From Monoplex corrugatus (lineage: Eukaryota; Mollusca; Gastropoda; Littorinimorpha; Ranellidae), in NCBI GenBank assembly GCA_030674185.1, contig CM060312.1, positions 72,936,737 through 73,000,736 of the forward strand: DNA of 64,000 bases. Reading direction: 5' to 3'. A model generated the notes under the pieces. That model was given only the letters and a program-made list of their open reading frames with translations. It did not search any database and had not been told where the DNA came from. Below are positions 23,984 through 38,485 of the stretch, piece after piece. The translations under genes were made by a program, and so were the position numbers. The stretch's first letter is position 1. Each line of letters begins with the position of its first letter.

Positions 23984-24684
23984 TGTGTTTGTGTTACTTA
24001 CTTATTTTGCTTGTTCATCCTGCTTATGGTGCAGTTATATATTTTGTCACATGTTACTTATTGCTGTTTGTGTGTATGATTTCAGATACCTCTTCAGGCA
24101 GAACACCAGCTGTTGTGGTACCATCAAAGCCAACAGACTGGTGAAGGAGATGACTGACCTTGAGGTCACCAAAAAGGGGGACATGGTGCTTCTCCTTGTT
24201 TCATGGAGTACCACACAAAACTCAAATACTGGCTTAAAGATTAGTTTGTGGAGACACTGACAGTAGTTGAGTCGGACATCCATAATCTATAAATATTTTT
24301 TTTTGTGCCTTTTTTATTTCTTCATTTCTTCAGTGATGGGAACTCTTCTCTTTGAATTGGTGTGCCTTCAAAATAACATGGATTTAGGATTGCTTTTTGT
24401 TTCACTTTGGAATGTATCATGCCACTTAGTGCAAAATTTCTGCAAATTTGGTGAGTACAAATAAAATATTTCACCAAAAATTCAAATGTTCATTTTTTAT
24501 CTTTCTGTGAGTGTCATTTTGAAGAGAAATCATTTTGCTACAAACTTTATTCAACATGTTATTGTCTATTTTGTCTCCTTTAGCTTCAGGAATTTTTTTA
24601 TGAATTATTACCCTAATTCGCAAAATGCGCCCTGGCAATGGCGATGCACACTTTAATTACATCATCTGGCACTGTAAGGGTTAA
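22825..24684 (+). mobile_element. piggyBac-type element 2, internally deleted
   Basis: TTAA termini with inverted ends TTAACCCGTTCAGTGCCAGC and TTAACCCTTACAGTGCCAGA. The left end has a perfect palindrome CGACCGAATATTCGGTCG (22844-22861), and GCCAGCGACCGAATATTC recurs 44 bp on (22883-22900). Coding remnants: an acidic/Arg-rich N terminus (23271-23531), then FDGQLVDGTNTRPVLFEF and VDYLKLFLTQDLLQRLV (23530-23790), a GT repeat of about 170 bp, and LFRQNTSCCGTIKANRLVKE (24089 on). The catalytic core is deleted. It lies in intron 11-12, antisense to KDM5. Confidence 0.88.
23530..24260 (+). pseudogene. piggyBac transposase remnant
   Basis: Two separated pieces of a piggyBac transposase remain: the N-terminal part ending before the catalytic aspartates, and the CCGTIKANR segment that normally follows the second aspartate. 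A (GT)n tract at 23810-23982 sits between them, where the related copy at 31912-36757 has a CA-rich intron. Confidence 0.8.
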
Positions 24685-25782
<1,098 letters not shown>

Positions 25783-26622
25783 TTAACCTCTTCACTGCGC
25801 TGTTGACGAATGACGCTCGTCATAGAAACCGTCATCTGCAATGCTCTGTTGACAATCGTGGATCGTCCTGTATCAAACACTCTTTCTCTTTTCGTCTAGC
25901 ATTGCGCAGAAACCTTCTATTTATGATTTGATTAGGTCCCTTGACAATCTTCACTCTTTGAGTGCCGTTTGTTCAAGTTATTTAGATCATTTGCATAATT
26001 TATCACGATCGATTGGCAAGGTGCTACGAAGTTGAGCTTTCAGTTTTTGAAGCGCTATGGCTGCCCCACAACGAACCTACACAGTTGCAGAAGTTATTGA
26101 AGAGATTTTTCGAGATCAAGACAGTGGAGATGAAGACTTCAAGCCAGCTGGCTTCGAACTTCGTGAAGTTGATGCCAACGACCCAGATTTTGATGTGGAA
26201 GAAGCTTTTGGTGACTGATCGTCTGAATGAGAGTAGGCCTATGGAGATCCGATTGTTCCAGATGCAGGTAGGTGTATTTGAGAGCTTTATTAATTTTATA
26301 ACACGATTGTATTGCTTTCTTCTCAGTATATTTATAAATAGAACAGCTAAGTGTGTGTATTGTATGGCTGAGCCCTTTGTTTGGGCCTGGTCAGCGAGCG
26401 AGCCAGTGACTGAATGGGCAGTGTGTTCGACCTGTGGGCGTGTCACTCGTCGCTCGCTCGTTGTCAGCCACGCTGTGTGTGTCTTGTTGATGATTTGTTT
26501 TTCTGGTCGACATCTGCCCTGTGCTATCTCCCTGGCCTATGTGTGTTTGTGTGAGGAGTAGGCTACTATCTCCATGGCCTGTGTGTGTTTATGTGAGGAG
26601 TAGGGTGGGAGCAGAGGGGTGT

Positions 26623-26694
<72 letters not shown>

Positions 26695-26891
26695 AAGAGA
26701 GACAGAAAGAGAGAGAGACTGTCGGTGTGACTTTTTATAGGAAATTGAAAGCATTCAGTGATAATACTGACAGAAACAATGTTGTAATGAAGTCACTTTG
26801 GTAGAAGCAGTACTCACTGGGTTTCTTTGCAGTATTTGCTTGAGGAAAATGAAAGGGGGCGTGGCATGGGGGAGTAGCATGCTACCTATGT

Positions 26892-26949
<58 letters not shown>

Positions 26950-27490
26950 GTGTGTGTGTGTGTGTGTGACTTTTTTTTATTTCATAAAATATTTATGTGG
27001 AAATTTAAATCCTTGCTGTTGCTGGGCCTGCTAGAAGGGGAAGGGGAGCAAGAGGGGGAAGGAGAGGACTGTGTTTGGAAGACTGCTTCCAGAACTACCA
27101 CACTCAGAAGTGTTTTTACTGGGGATAGACACTGGGAGATAAAACCCTTTCATTTAATGTGTGGCTAGGCTGTGCTTATATTGTGGCTGGGCACTGCTTT
27201 CTGACCTTTGTACAGTCTATATCTTCAAAATCAAAGTGTGCTATAAACTGCTGTGAGCTCCTGCATCACTTGATTACATCATCATTGACTTTAACATTTT
27301 TTTTATTGCATTTCAAAGAGTACATGTGACACTCTGGTACATTATTTCATTTTGAAATTGTCATAAACACAATCTTCATTCCATTTCCTGAATTATAAGC
27401 AATTGAAAATAATAAGCATGATTTTTGTCTGTTTCTGAAAAAAATCTTAGCATGTGCCTTAGCAAAACATGATAGCAGCGAAAGGGTTAA
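25783..27490 (+). mobile_element. piggyBac-type element 3, non-autonomous
   Basis: TTAA ends with inverted repeats TTAACCTCTTCACTGCGCTG (25783) and TTAACCCTTTCGCTGCTATC (27490). The left end has TGACGAATGACGCTCGTCA, an imperfect palindrome, with TGTTGAC repeated at 25801 and 25847. It retains only a transposase N terminus and (TG)n tracts at 26619-26680 and 26894-26969. Confidence 0.83.
26057..26218 (+). pseudogene. piggyBac transposase N-terminal fragment, 53 aa
   Basis: The frame starts MAAPQRTYTVAEVIEEIFRD and continues QDSGDEDFKPAG, ending DVEEAFGD and TGA. This matches the usual start of piggyBac transposases (MAA, a V-E-E-I-F helix, then a DSGDED acidic stretch). The catalytic domain is missing downstream, so it is a truncated remnant. 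Confidence 0.75.
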
Positions 27491-27528
27491 ATGGGGTCTT
27501 GACCTTACAAAAACAAGTCACTCTTTCC

Positions 27529-27529
<1 letters not shown>

Positions 27530-27584
<55 letters not shown>
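27530..27584. repeat. (CA)n microsatellite
   Basis: Pure CA repeat of about 55 bp just outside piggyBac element 3. Confidence 0.95.
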
Positions 27585-27586
<2 letters not shown>

Positions 27587-28110
27587 CAGTTTCCTAACTA
27601 CTTTTTACCTTCCCTTTGCCATGTATATTATCTTCCCGTTTACCAATCTCTTTTTCTTCCCATCTGTCAACTGCATATTGTTCCTATCTTGTAAATGTGT
27701 GTATGTTGTGATGTTGTGTGTGCACGTGTTTGTACCCAGTAGAAGATCCAAAAGTAGAAACCTCTATTTTGTCTACGTCCATGTTAGTCTGAACAGTATA
27801 AGATGAGTACAGTACCCTTTTTTTATTTCCCTTTTAAATAAGTCCACTCTTCCAAACACTGAACGGAGACCAGTTTTAAGTGCAACAGACTGAAAGTTTG
27901 GAGGTCCAAACCCTACCATGGCAGGCTTTTCAGCCTCAACTGGCTCCTATCTATTGTCTTATTGGGAAGACTGGGACCACACAGTTGGATTTCTTCAATG
28001 AGAGGTTATTCAGATCTGATCAACACTGTAGATTAACCATCTCAAACAACACTCCTGCTTGACACTTGGACATATTCCAAAGGGAGCATAGAATTCTGTG
28101 CTCTTATGCA

Positions 28111-29242
28111 CAGGGTTCCTACACCTTTACAGGCACAAAATTTAGGGGCTTTTTAGGGGCTTTTTAGGGCCAAAAATTAACAAAATAAGGGTCAGCCTGT
28201 TTTCGCTGCATGTCATGATTTAAAGTTTCATCAAATAGTAGAACGTAGCTGTCTTCATTTTTCACTTTCAATTTCAACAAAGAAAGAAAGTGAGGGGCAA
28301 TCCCATATGTTGCCAGGTATGAGGTTTTGCTTTCACCTGAACTGTACGACCTTGCGATCTTGCTGTCAGGAAACATCTCAGAGAAAACTTCATTGATTCC
28401 TTCACAGGACCTGAAGCTGTAATGCGATGTGACAACCTTGAGTGTCCATATTATTTCCGCCTTCAACACATCTGACTGGCTGTGAGTGAAAGACGTGATT
28501 GAACAGACTGATGCAGAGCCAGATGCAGATGCAGTCTGCTCACTGTTCGAATGACTTGTTGTACTAGTCCTTGATGACGGTAGTTCCTTGGACCTATTCA
28601 AGAATGCTCCAATCGGCACGGCAGGTTTGCTAGCTTTCAGCAGTTCCATGTGTTTCTTACTCTTTGAATGAGAAGAAAGTGCAGCCTCACCCATCTTCCC
28701 CAACTCGATCGACTTTTTGCACAATGTGCAGTAGGCCCTAAACTTGTTGTCACCAGGCCTGACCCAAGCCTTGAAAGAATTATGGCTCAACCAACTTTCA
28801 CAGAAGGTACACTTCCCCATAACAGTTTTTCTTTCACACTGATGTGTCGTCTCGGTGTTTTCAACCACAAGTCCACGAGTGAAACAATTTCAAAATGGCA
28901 GACTGAATCCGGATATTGCCAAGGGACATCACCGAAACGAAGGTATGGTAATCTCCCTTGACAGAAGCTTAGCACAAGCAGACGACGCATTGCTTCCCAC
29001 CTGGCCGATATCACGTTTTGAACTTCGATTTTTATTCTTCTTTCTTTCTTTTTCTTTTTGTATTCATTTCAAAACATCCTCCTCTTCCCAGTTTTACTAG
29101 CCTGTCAGTGTCAGTTCCATTTTTAGGGGCTTTAAGGGCTCTAGGTCTTTTATCTGAAAATTGGTGGCTTTTAGGGGCCCTAAAAAGAGGTCACAAAAAC
29201 TAGGGGTCTTTCAGGGGTTTTTAGGGATGCGTACGAACCCTG
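28111..29242 (-). mobile_element. hAT-like element with 6-bp target duplication
   Basis: The ends CAGGGTTCCTACACC (28111) and, inverted, CAGGGTTCGTACGCATCC (29242) are hAT-style termini. TATGCA flanks both sides (28105-28110 and 29243-29248), giving a 6-bp duplication. Subterminal TTTTTAGGGGC motifs repeat at both ends. It contains a truncated BED-finger transposase and lies in intron 11-12. Confidence 0.85.
28164..28868 (-). CDS. Truncated hAT transposase, BED zinc-finger N-terminal part, 234 aa
   Basis: The frame opens MVENTETTHQCERKTVMG, followed by a BED-like zinc finger: FRAYCTLCKKSIELGKMGEA, then ALSSHSKSKKHMELL (C-x2-C...H-x4-H). A Ser-rich linker follows, then FSEMFPDSKIARSYSSGESK and YVLLFDETLNHDMQRKQAD. 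The D in LLFDETLN is the first aspartate of the hAT catalytic core. The frame ends shortly afterwards at the element's end, so the rest of the RNase H fold is deleted. It is open but catalytically incomplete. Confidence 0.75.
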   Translation of the reverse strand: MVENTETTHQCERKTVMGKCTFCESWLSHNSFKAWVRPGDNKFRAYCTLCKKSIELGKMGEAALSSHSKSKKHMELLKASKPAVPIGAFLNRSKELPSSRTSTTSHSNSEQTASASGSASVCSITSFTHSQSDVLKAEIIWTLKVVTSHYSFRSCEGINEVFSEMFPDSKIARSYSSGESKTSYLATYGIAPHFLSLLKLKVKNEDSYVLLFDETLNHDMQRKQADPYFVNFWP

Positions 29243-29466
29243 TATGCAGTTTTAATTCGAAATGAAACTCCACAGCACCATCATTAACATCCAAATTCTG
29301 AAGTATCACCTCTAGCACTGTGAAAAATTGTCCCAAACTCTGTGGACCTTCATGCCTTGCTCTCATGAAGACCTCACTTTGATGGACCCGGAGGTATGAT
29401 GGAGAGCCAAGGTAAGCACAGCTCTGTACAGAAGATGAACAACAAAACTAAACAACAAAAAATGAC

Positions 29467-29613
29467 CTGTTTGAGTTGTGGTATCTCTGGCAGGTCTACA
29501 TCCAGTGTGATGCCATGTTCAATCAGGCTCTGCACCTGTCTGGAGTCCGGCGTTTCAGCCATCAGTGCCTCCTGCGCCTCATCCTGAAAGTGGATCACCT
29601 TCTCCACCAGATC
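29467..29613 (-). CDS. KDM5: KDM5 exon 11: PLU-1 region
   Basis: The acceptor TGTTTCAG and donor AAACAG|GTCATT bound 49 codons, phase 0/0. It reads DLVEKVIHFQDEAQEALMAE, then TPDSRQVQSLIEHGITLDVD and LPEIPQLKQ, equivalent to KDM5A EFHERAQEAMMDETPDSSK and ELPELPRLKQ. Confidence 0.95.
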
Positions 29614-31177
29614 CTGAAACATATAAGGTAAAAAAAAAATGATGATCACTACACACAGATGTGCATCTCTTAGACACCATGCTTGAACGTAGTACGCACT
29701 ACAAAACTAACCAGTGTGTCCAAGAAACTTTACAATATTTCAACATTTCATGCTTATAAACAAACTTTTGAGTGGCTGCACTGGCTAAACGATTAATGTA
29801 TCACCACAAATGTCATTTGGCAAGGAAAGAACTGACAATTTCATAGGGAAAAATGGCATCAGACAAGAAGCCACATAAACAAAGCAGTCCCCAGTGCTCA
29901 ACCCTCTGCTGGGAATGCCATGTTGCTAGGGCAACTCTTTTACAATGAAGAACAAAATGGTGTGCAAACAACTGGTCACATGACCACATGCAAACATCAA
30001 GGCAAGTCTGTTCAAACACAGCTTTACTTCAAAGTGATCACCCTAAGTGTGTCACCAAGCTTCCAACAATCATTAACAAGCTCTATGTCCTGGAACACTC
30101 AATTTCACAGTGCCCTTTACAGATAACTTAGAGTGATGTGGTCCAATTAGAATGGGGCTGGGAATGATGCAGTACAATTTGAATGTATGATGTATGTTAC
30201 ACTCTCACAAACAATACACAAATCACAACCTGCAACTGCTGTTTCACAGTTGAACAGCTGCAATGACCTAAAAACTCAAATTTGGGATTTTTGCATATGT
30301 CTACAAGTATTACAGCCTGATCTGATCAATTCATACAAGTATTATAGCCGGATTATTCAATCAATTTATGTGATTAATTAAACAATGTTTGCACTGACCT
30401 GGGCATTTTCAAAGCTCAAATCATGTAAAATTGTCACACTTTCAAATGTGCTAACTCACTGAAGGCTTGTGAGTTACCACACTTATGAGCTATCATTAGA
30501 AATAGAAGATCGCGATCACTCTGGCGATTTAATTAACAGTAATGCGTATATTTAGCCCACATAGTAAAGTCCTTCCAAATATGGTAAACTATGAAGTTTC
30601 AACCTATCAATTTGTAGAGCCTTATACTTTCTTGTACACAGTTGTATTTCCCATTAGCTAACTGGATCAGAACTCAGGTTAGACAGACCATTGCAACTGA
30701 CGGTACTGAAAGCAAAATCAATAATGCGACAGATGATAAATGTGGTGCAGAGCTTTTGAATCAATCAGCTGCTGCAAATATTTTCTAAAGACAATGTTAA
30801 TTACAAGAGTTGACGAATGATTTCTTAAATGATCCAGAAAAATCAGAACACCACACTGTGATCAACAAAGAGAAATCAATGGACAAGGGTGATGGTGAAG
30901 TTGACAACAAGCTTACACCTATGTGCAACCTGGCATTGTGGGAGGGAAGATGAGCCTGCAGATGTCTTCTTACCAATTTCTCATTGATTTTGTGTGGGTT
31001 CCTGCTGAAAATAGAGCAATCATTTGCCTTATTGCATAAGCTGGATATGACAAAGTGTGTGACACTGAATGTGTGATTCAAGGATTCAGACACCCTTCAA
31101 GTTGAAAGCTGTCACTGAATGGAGTTAACAGAAGAAATGAAGGTATACCCACTGACACACAACCAAAGGTTACACAC
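29614..31177. other. Intron 10-11
   Basis: AT-rich, unique-looking sequence. No transposon ends, SINE boxes or conserved frames were recognised. Confidence 0.5.
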
Positions 31178-31295
31178 CTTTAGAAGAGCTGCCTCAGGGA
31201 TGCGACATGGCAGCTCCATCACTTGATCATAGAAGGCTTTCAGTTCCTCCAACGTCAGCTTGGCCACATATTTTCCTTCCAAGGACTGGCGATTC
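31178..31295 (-). CDS. KDM5: KDM5 exon 10: PLU-1 region
   Basis: The acceptor TTGGTCAG and donor CTAAAG|GTGTGT bound 1 + 39 codons. It contains NRQSLEGKYVAKLTLEELKA and FYDQVMELPCRIPEAALLK, matching KDM5A TKLTVEELKAF and LPCVISQA. Confidence 0.94.
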
Positions 31296-31911
31296 CTGAC
31301 CAACAGACAACATACTCTCACATACCATCCTCTCATACTGCTACTGCCTTCTGATACTTCTAGAGAATGAGAATGCTCAGAAAGATATAAAGCAATATTG
31401 TATGCATTTGAAAATATTTAACTGGACTAAACACCGAGGGCCTGGCTGGAATAGAGGCAGAGCTCCCACCCACTGGACTGCATGGGCTTGCACTGGTATA
31501 AAGCTCATGCAAGACACCCTGCTTGCATTGGTGCACATCTCACTCAACAAACTCTCTACACTGCCTGTCTCCAGTCCACCCAGCAGTACATGGATACCTG
31601 ATCCTGGTCAAGATAGGAGAAGGTAAAGCACCTATGGAGGATTGATGGGTACTGTCCTTGTAATTCCAACTTCCAAGAAAAAGCTGCAGTCTGTACCACC
31701 ACACTCCCCTACAATCCAAGAGTTATTGGATCCATTTGTTACTGAAGGTCCAAATTGAACCCTGACTAGGAGCACCCAGGTGGACATTTTTCCAATCTCC
31801 CAGTTCAACATATGTGCTGACATGCTAGTGTCTGGACCACCTTCGTGTGTATATGCATGCAAAATATCAAATACAAAGCCATGTCAATAAATATGCATAT
31901 TTAACTCTCCA
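31296..31911. other. Start of intron 9-10
   Basis: No clear features. Short GC-richer stretches at 31430-31620 could be eroded repeat DNA, but I could not assign a family. Confidence 0.4.
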
Positions 31912-33565
31912 TTAACCCCTTAACTGCTCAGTATAATAGCACTTTCGAATAACTGCTTGCCAGGGTAAAATTTAGCTTTTTAGGGTAGGTTCAATAAAAT
32001 GGTTACTGCTTATTTATTTCTTGACAGATCTCTCAGATTTTTTGCATGTTTTGTTGTTATGCATTGGTCTACAATGTCCTGTCAAAATAACTTGATTATG
32101 TTGATAATTAGTATAGCAGAAACTGACATAACTACAAAAAATTACCAAAAAATAACAGCTTTCGAGTATACACAAATACACTGTGCCACACAAAATGAGT
32201 CAGAACATTGGAAAAGTGGTTTTACTATTTATTCAACATCAGCACTAACACATGACAGTCATATAAATCCCAAGGAATGTTGCTCTTGATCATAATCTGC
32301 TCATAATTGGGAGTACTATTTTTTAGGAAAAAAGGGGCATAATCATGCTTTTTGCAGTATGTTCACTAACATGTACATTACTCATCCACTTATTGAGTTA
32401 TTTGTTAGATTTTTTGTGGACTTCTTCCTTATACCCTTGTTTACAATTTCACATCATTCTAATTTGATTTTGTTGGTAATGATGATGGTTCACACTAATA
32501 ACATGTGATAAATCAGTTTTTGTTTTGTTTTCAATTTGAGAGTTTTAGAACAATTCAGCACATAAAAGCCCACTGAACAAAGCAAAATACCTTTTGGTGT
32601 TTGCTCAGCAATATTACAAACACCTGGGATTCAAACTGATGTCAATAAATGTCCCTCTGTGTAACAATCTGTATGTTACTGGGGGTACCCCAATTCTACT
32701 GGAAAGGGGCATAATTTTACTATTTGGGGTAGGTTCAGTACCGCAATCACTGCTTATTCATTTGTTGACATATGACTTAGATTTTATGGCTTCTCTTTCA
32801 TTTTACCCCAAGTTATAATGCTATATAACAATAGTGTAATTTTGTTAGCCATTGGGAAGATGGCCAGGGATATAACGGATGGTGGTTTTACAGAAAATAA
32901 AAGTTTCTAAAAACATACACATGTTACAACACATAAAACCTGTAAAACACTGACAAAAACTTCTGTTAGTGTTTACTCAACATCACTGTAAGTACACAGT
33001 ATGGTCCAAATTGTTATAGTATAATATTATACATATTGGTAAATGTTCAAAATGACAACTATGGGAAAAAAAAGTCTGAAGAAAAAAATAAACAATTGTC
33101 TGTTCAAAAAGAAAGACCCTCCCCCCACATACACACACACTTGGTATCCATTTGTTATCACATAAAACACTGTGGGAACTGTGTTAGTGTTTCTGAACAT
33201 ATTGTACTCACATTACTGCCATACTGTTCTATAGGAATCCAGCACTTGCGCTTGGACATAATCCTCAGGTTGTCTACATTCGTTACTTCATAACTTTGGG
33301 GGATGGTGTTCATTTTTTTGTCTGTCCAAATTGTGGTTCAAAGAAACACACAAGGGGATTCATTCTATACTCCACTTGGTCTTCTTTCACTGATGGCACT
33401 CAGTCTTGTCACAGCGTTCACAAAACGGTGAACACACACACAGGTGAGGAAAAAAAAATGCACTGTAGAATGGAAAACTAAGAACACAAAAACAAAAGCA
33501 CAAAAAAGCAGAAGAAAATGAAATATATATAACTGAGGGGAAAAAAAAAACTAACACAGAACACC

Positions 33566-34763
33566 CTACTGCCAATACACAAACTTGGTGTGGTAGTCCT
33601 TGAAACATTGGCCTAAGCACAATCCAGGCTTGGATGGGCAGGAGGGGCAGTAGTAGCGGGATTCCTTCCGCACTTTTATTTTCTTCGTGCAGACCCGACA
33701 CGGCTTGGTGGGGTTAGACTTGTTTGGTGTCGGTGGCAGTGGAAATAAAAAGTGGTGTGCACCCACCCTCACCTCGTCATCTGTTTTTTCCCTCTTCCAC
33801 AGCTGGCACCTGATCTGGCCAAATCCAAGAGGTGATGACACTCTCCAAAAAACTTAGGAAAGTGTTACAGGAGTCATCACCTCTTGACTTTTGCAAGATG
33901 AATGCATTGCAGGCTGCAACCTGCAGAAAATGGAAAAACAGTTTTTTTGTCCATTTCATCGACTTACGTGAGCAGTCATATGGGTGAAGCAGCTGATCTT
34001 GTTTGTCAACTCCACCCATATTCCTGTTGTAATTCGATGAAACAGACGGACGCATGTTGACACCCCGTCGTCCCCGGTGTGGAATGGGTGCCTCAGTGTG
34101 GCCATGCACAGAGGACAGCAGGTGCACCACTTTTGTGCTGTGGTACTTTGTGGCGACGATCTTGTTGTCACCACAAAGAGCAGCTGATGATCCGGGGTCC
34201 AGCTTCACTCCACGTAGCTCCTCTGGAATACCCCGGTTCTCCCGGACGGTGCCGCAGGCCAAGGTGTTCCTTTCCAGGAGGTAGAGGTACAGCCGCAGAC
34301 TACTGTACCAGTTGTCCGTGTAGACATGGTAGCCCTTTTCCAGGAGAGGGGCTACCAAGTACAGCACCATCTTCTCGCTGGCCGAGAGAGTTGGGTTGTC
34401 TGCATTTACGGACTCTAGGACAGGCTGCACCTCATTGACGGGGTCCTCCTTTCCAGCATACACCTTGAAGCGGTAGCAGTAGCCACCACTTCCCTTGACA
34501 CCGCCGTCAGACTCACAGCACAGGTATATTTTGATGCCAAACCGGGCACGTTTCAACGGTATGTATTGACGAAATATCAGTCTACCCTTCCAAAGAAGTA
34601 GACTTTCATCAACACATACCGCTTGCCGGGGCTCATACACCTCCTGGAACCTCTCATGCAGATGATCCAGAATAGGACGGATCTTGTAGAGCCGGTCGTA
34701 CGCTGGATCACCTGGCACTGGCATGGCTGCATTGTTGTTGAAGTGCAGAAACTGAAGAAGAAT
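33566..34763 (-). pseudogene. piggyBac transposase exon 2, DDD core, with C-terminal frameshift
   Basis: It opens after the acceptor TATTTCAG with ILLQFLHFNNNAAMPVPG. The catalytic aspartates lie in QAVCVDESLLLWKGR, YHVYTDNWYSSLRL and NRNMGGVDKQDQLLHPYD, with LACGTVRENRGIPEEL between. The frame stops at 33777. The cysteine-rich C terminus (KPCRVCTKKIKVRKESRYYC, then CPSKPGLCLGQCFKDYH) continues to 33566 in a frame offset by one base, so a single-base frameshift lies around 33780-33850. This tail is the zinc-binding domain used for end recognition in piggyBac. Confidence 0.85.
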
Positions 34764-35710
<947 letters not shown>

Positions 35711-36505
35711 CTGGAACCGGTTTCTTGTCATGATGGAGCTGAAGACTGGAATTCTGTACAGCACCTTCTTAGACCAGTACAGTTCAATTGAAGGTAGCCG
35801 CACAATGCCCATCAGCAGAACCAGGCCCAGAAACTTCCTCATTTCTGCACAGTCGACTTTCTCCCACTTGTTGGCCCTGGAAAACTGTGGAAGATTGGGG
35901 TGTGCCTCGAGAAACTGGTCAGCATACAGGTTTGTCTGAATGACGAGATGGTTGACTAGGTCAGAAAAAAATAATTCCAAATAGTCAACCGGCCTAAAAT
36001 TAGCACAGCTGACCTTCAACCCCGGATTTCCAGTGAAAACTACACCAGGGTTGGGGTGCTGTGCATCAGCTTCTCGCCATTCTCTCACTAGCTGTTGCTG
36101 ACCACGCCTCACGCCACGCCCCCTGCCGCTTCCACGGGGCCCTCGCCGTCGTCCAGACCCCCTACCACGTCCACGACCCCGTCCCCTCCTGACAGGAGGG
36201 GGTGCAGTGCTTGTTGATGGTAGAGGATCCCCCATTTCCTCTTCTTCACCCTCGCTAGCACTGGTTTCCCCACTGCTTTCACTGGGAGCGAACGAAGGAT
36301 CCACGTCATCACCAGCACCTATCTCCGATAAAAGTGGATGGTGCTGGTTCCCATCCGTCTCCTCCTCATCACTGATGTCAGGATCCGATCCTCCCATGTC
36401 TTCTTCTCCACTGTCTTGATCGTTGAATATCTCGTCCAACACATCAAGCGCAGTGTACCGCTTGAAAACAGGTCGAGCCGACGACGTACTAGGTCTCGCT
36501 GCCAT
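35711..36505 (-). CDS. piggyBac transposase exon 1, N-terminal domain, 265 codons
   Basis: I start at MAARPSTSSARPVFKRYTAL because related elements begin MAA; an in-frame ATG six codons upstream is also possible. An acidic region follows (DQDSGEEDMGGSDPDISDEE), then an Arg/Gly-rich stretch with several RGRGRGRG-type runs (about residues 125-165). The conserved dimerisation start is VDYLELFFSDLVNHLVIQTN, with FLGLVLLMGIVRLPSIELYW and SIMTRNRFQ at the end. The frame is fully open and joins exon 2 in phase 0. Confidence 0.85.
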
Positions 36506-36859
36506 CTTGAATTCGCTAATCACTGTAACCTCTCAACTCGCGATTTGCATATCCTGTGGTCAGTTACTGGTGACGTGAAGGATATGGGGCTCTTCGCTGA
36601 TATCAGCAACAGAGTTGGAAACATTTTGCGCAGTCATTTCTTGTGTAGATTTGCTCGCTTTCCGTGACGAGTTTACTACGAGTGGCACTCGTATACGGGC
36701 GTGGTGAATTTCGATTTTACTACGAGCGTTACTCGTACCAAGCAGAGAAGAGGTTAACAACTCAAAATTGTGTTGGCCTTGTGCTCTCCCTTCGTGCCAC
36801 CACCAGTGTCAGAGAAAGGGGGAGCCAGCTGCATATGTAACCGCAGATTCTTCACATCA

Positions 36860-37565
36860 CTACATCCAAGACTGTAGCCTTGAGACATCAATCTAATGAC
36901 CAGGACTGTGCCCTGAAGACACCAATCTAATAACTAGGACTGTGCCCTGAAGACATCAATCCAATAACTAGGACTGTGTCCTGAAGACATCAATCCAATA
37001 ACTAGGACTGTGTCCTGAAGACATCAATCTAATGACCAGGACTGTGCCCTGAAGACATCAATCCAAAAACTAGGACTGTGTCCTGAAGACATCAATCTAA
37101 TAACTAGGACTGTGCCCTGAAGACATCAATCCAATAACTAAGACTGTGCCCTGAAGACATCAATCCAATAACTAGGACTGTGTCCTGAAGACATCAATCC
37201 AATGACTAGGACTGTGCCCTGAAGACATCAATCCAATAACTAGGACTGTGCCCTGAAGACATCAATCCAATGACTAGGACTGTGCCCTGAAGACATCAAT
37301 CCAATGACTAGGACTATGCCCTGAAGACATCAATCCAATAACTGGGACTGTGCCCTGAAGACATCAATCCAATGACAAGGACTGTGCCCTGAAGACATCA
37401 ATCCAATGACTAGGACTGTGCCCTGAAGACATCAATCCAATGACTAGGACTATGCTCTGAAGACATCAATCCAATGACTAGGACTGTGCCCTGAAGACAT
37501 CAATCCAATGACTAGGACTATACCCTGAAGACATCAATCCAATGACCAGGCTTAAGCCTTAGAGA
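36860..37565. repeat. 34-bp minisatellite, about 21 copies
   Basis: The unit is ATCAATCCAATGACTAGGAC then TGTGCCCTGAAGAC. Copies differ by one or two bases and the phase is kept almost perfectly. It begins about 100 bp beyond the right end of piggyBac element 1. Confidence 0.95.
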
Positions 37566-37689
37566 CATCAATCCAGTAGCCATGGTTGTGCTCTGGAGAC
37601 TTACATCCCTAAACCATGCTCTGGAGACTCACGTCCCTAAACCATAGTTTTCTGTCCAAAAAATACTACACTGACACTACCAGAATGAT

Positions 37690-37890
37690 TAGAGCATTGA
37701 CAGATAGGACACAGGCCAATTATTTATGTTGTAGGCTCGGACTGAACTTGAGACATGAAATCTTGAGTCCACAGATCTTACCAACTAGGCCAGAAAACCC
37801 ATCAAAACTCATCTGGTCCATACTGGGGTCAAACTCCCGACCACTGCATTATCAGCACAGAAGTCTAACTACCTGAACAAAAGGGCCTCA
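37690..37890 (-). mobile_element. Degraded tRNA-derived SINE
   Basis: Read on the minus strand, TTCAGGTAGTTAGACTTCTG and GGGAGTTTGACCCC resemble A and B boxes. Distal sequence GAACTTGAGACATGAAATCT (plus strand) recurs at about 52019 with few changes, which shows a dispersed family. Confidence 0.55.
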
Positions 37891-38214
37891 CTAAAAATGT
37901 GGCACACATGAGGGTTGAAACCATAGGCTCCACATTATCTGCATCTAGATCTGACCATAAAATTACCTCCTTGTTTCTTTTTCAGTTTTCTCTCAAGACT
38001 TTTCTATGTACTCTAAGTATTTCCATATGCACTAACACTGTAAGTGCCGTGTACTGAGGGAAAAAGATCCCAAACAATACTGTCATATACCATTACACTT
38101 GCACACAGACACTACACTGGCTGGGTCTTTGGGACAGGGAGGGGGGTTAAATTCCATCAAGCAGAGACTGCCCGAGTCAAGTTAAAAACAATAATAATCA
38201 TCCAATATCAATAC

Positions 38215-38365
38215 CTGGTGCGAACTTTTTTGGTGACCAGCTGTTTGGCAACACCGGCACACTTTTCTGCATCATGAATGGCAGCAGTCAGTTTACTCCT
38301 CAATTCACAGTCAGGAAATTTCTTCTCTTCCGCTTCACTCAACAGTTCCTTGAACTCACTCAGTT
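38215..38365 (-). CDS. KDM5: KDM5 exon 9: start of PLU-1 region
   Basis: This exon lacks a Met and is easily missed. The acceptor GTGCTCTCAG and donor CACCAG|GTATTG bound 2 + 49 codons + 2. It reads ELSEFKELLSEAEEKKFPDC, then ELRSKLTAAIHDAEKCAGVA and KQLVTKK, aligning with KDM5A ELRVMLEDAEDRKYPENDL and [22 protein letters not shown]. The phases fit exons 8 and 10 exactly. Confidence 0.93.
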
Positions 38366-38392
38366 CTGAGAGCACAACAAAAAAAACACTTT

Positions 38393-38485
38393 ACTAGTAC
38401 TACTACTACAATAACAATTAATAACATAATAATAATAATAATAACAATCATAATACTAATAACAATAATAATAATAACAATAATG
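38393..38485. repeat. (TAA)n-like microsatellite
   Basis: Imperfect AAT/ATA triplet repeat in intron 8-9. No other feature was seen up to about 39080. Confidence 0.85.

Noticed and set aside
36860..37565. CRISPR-like array (also 48995-50138 and 53940-54962)
   Set aside because: These are head-to-tail minisatellites without unique spacers, in an animal intron.
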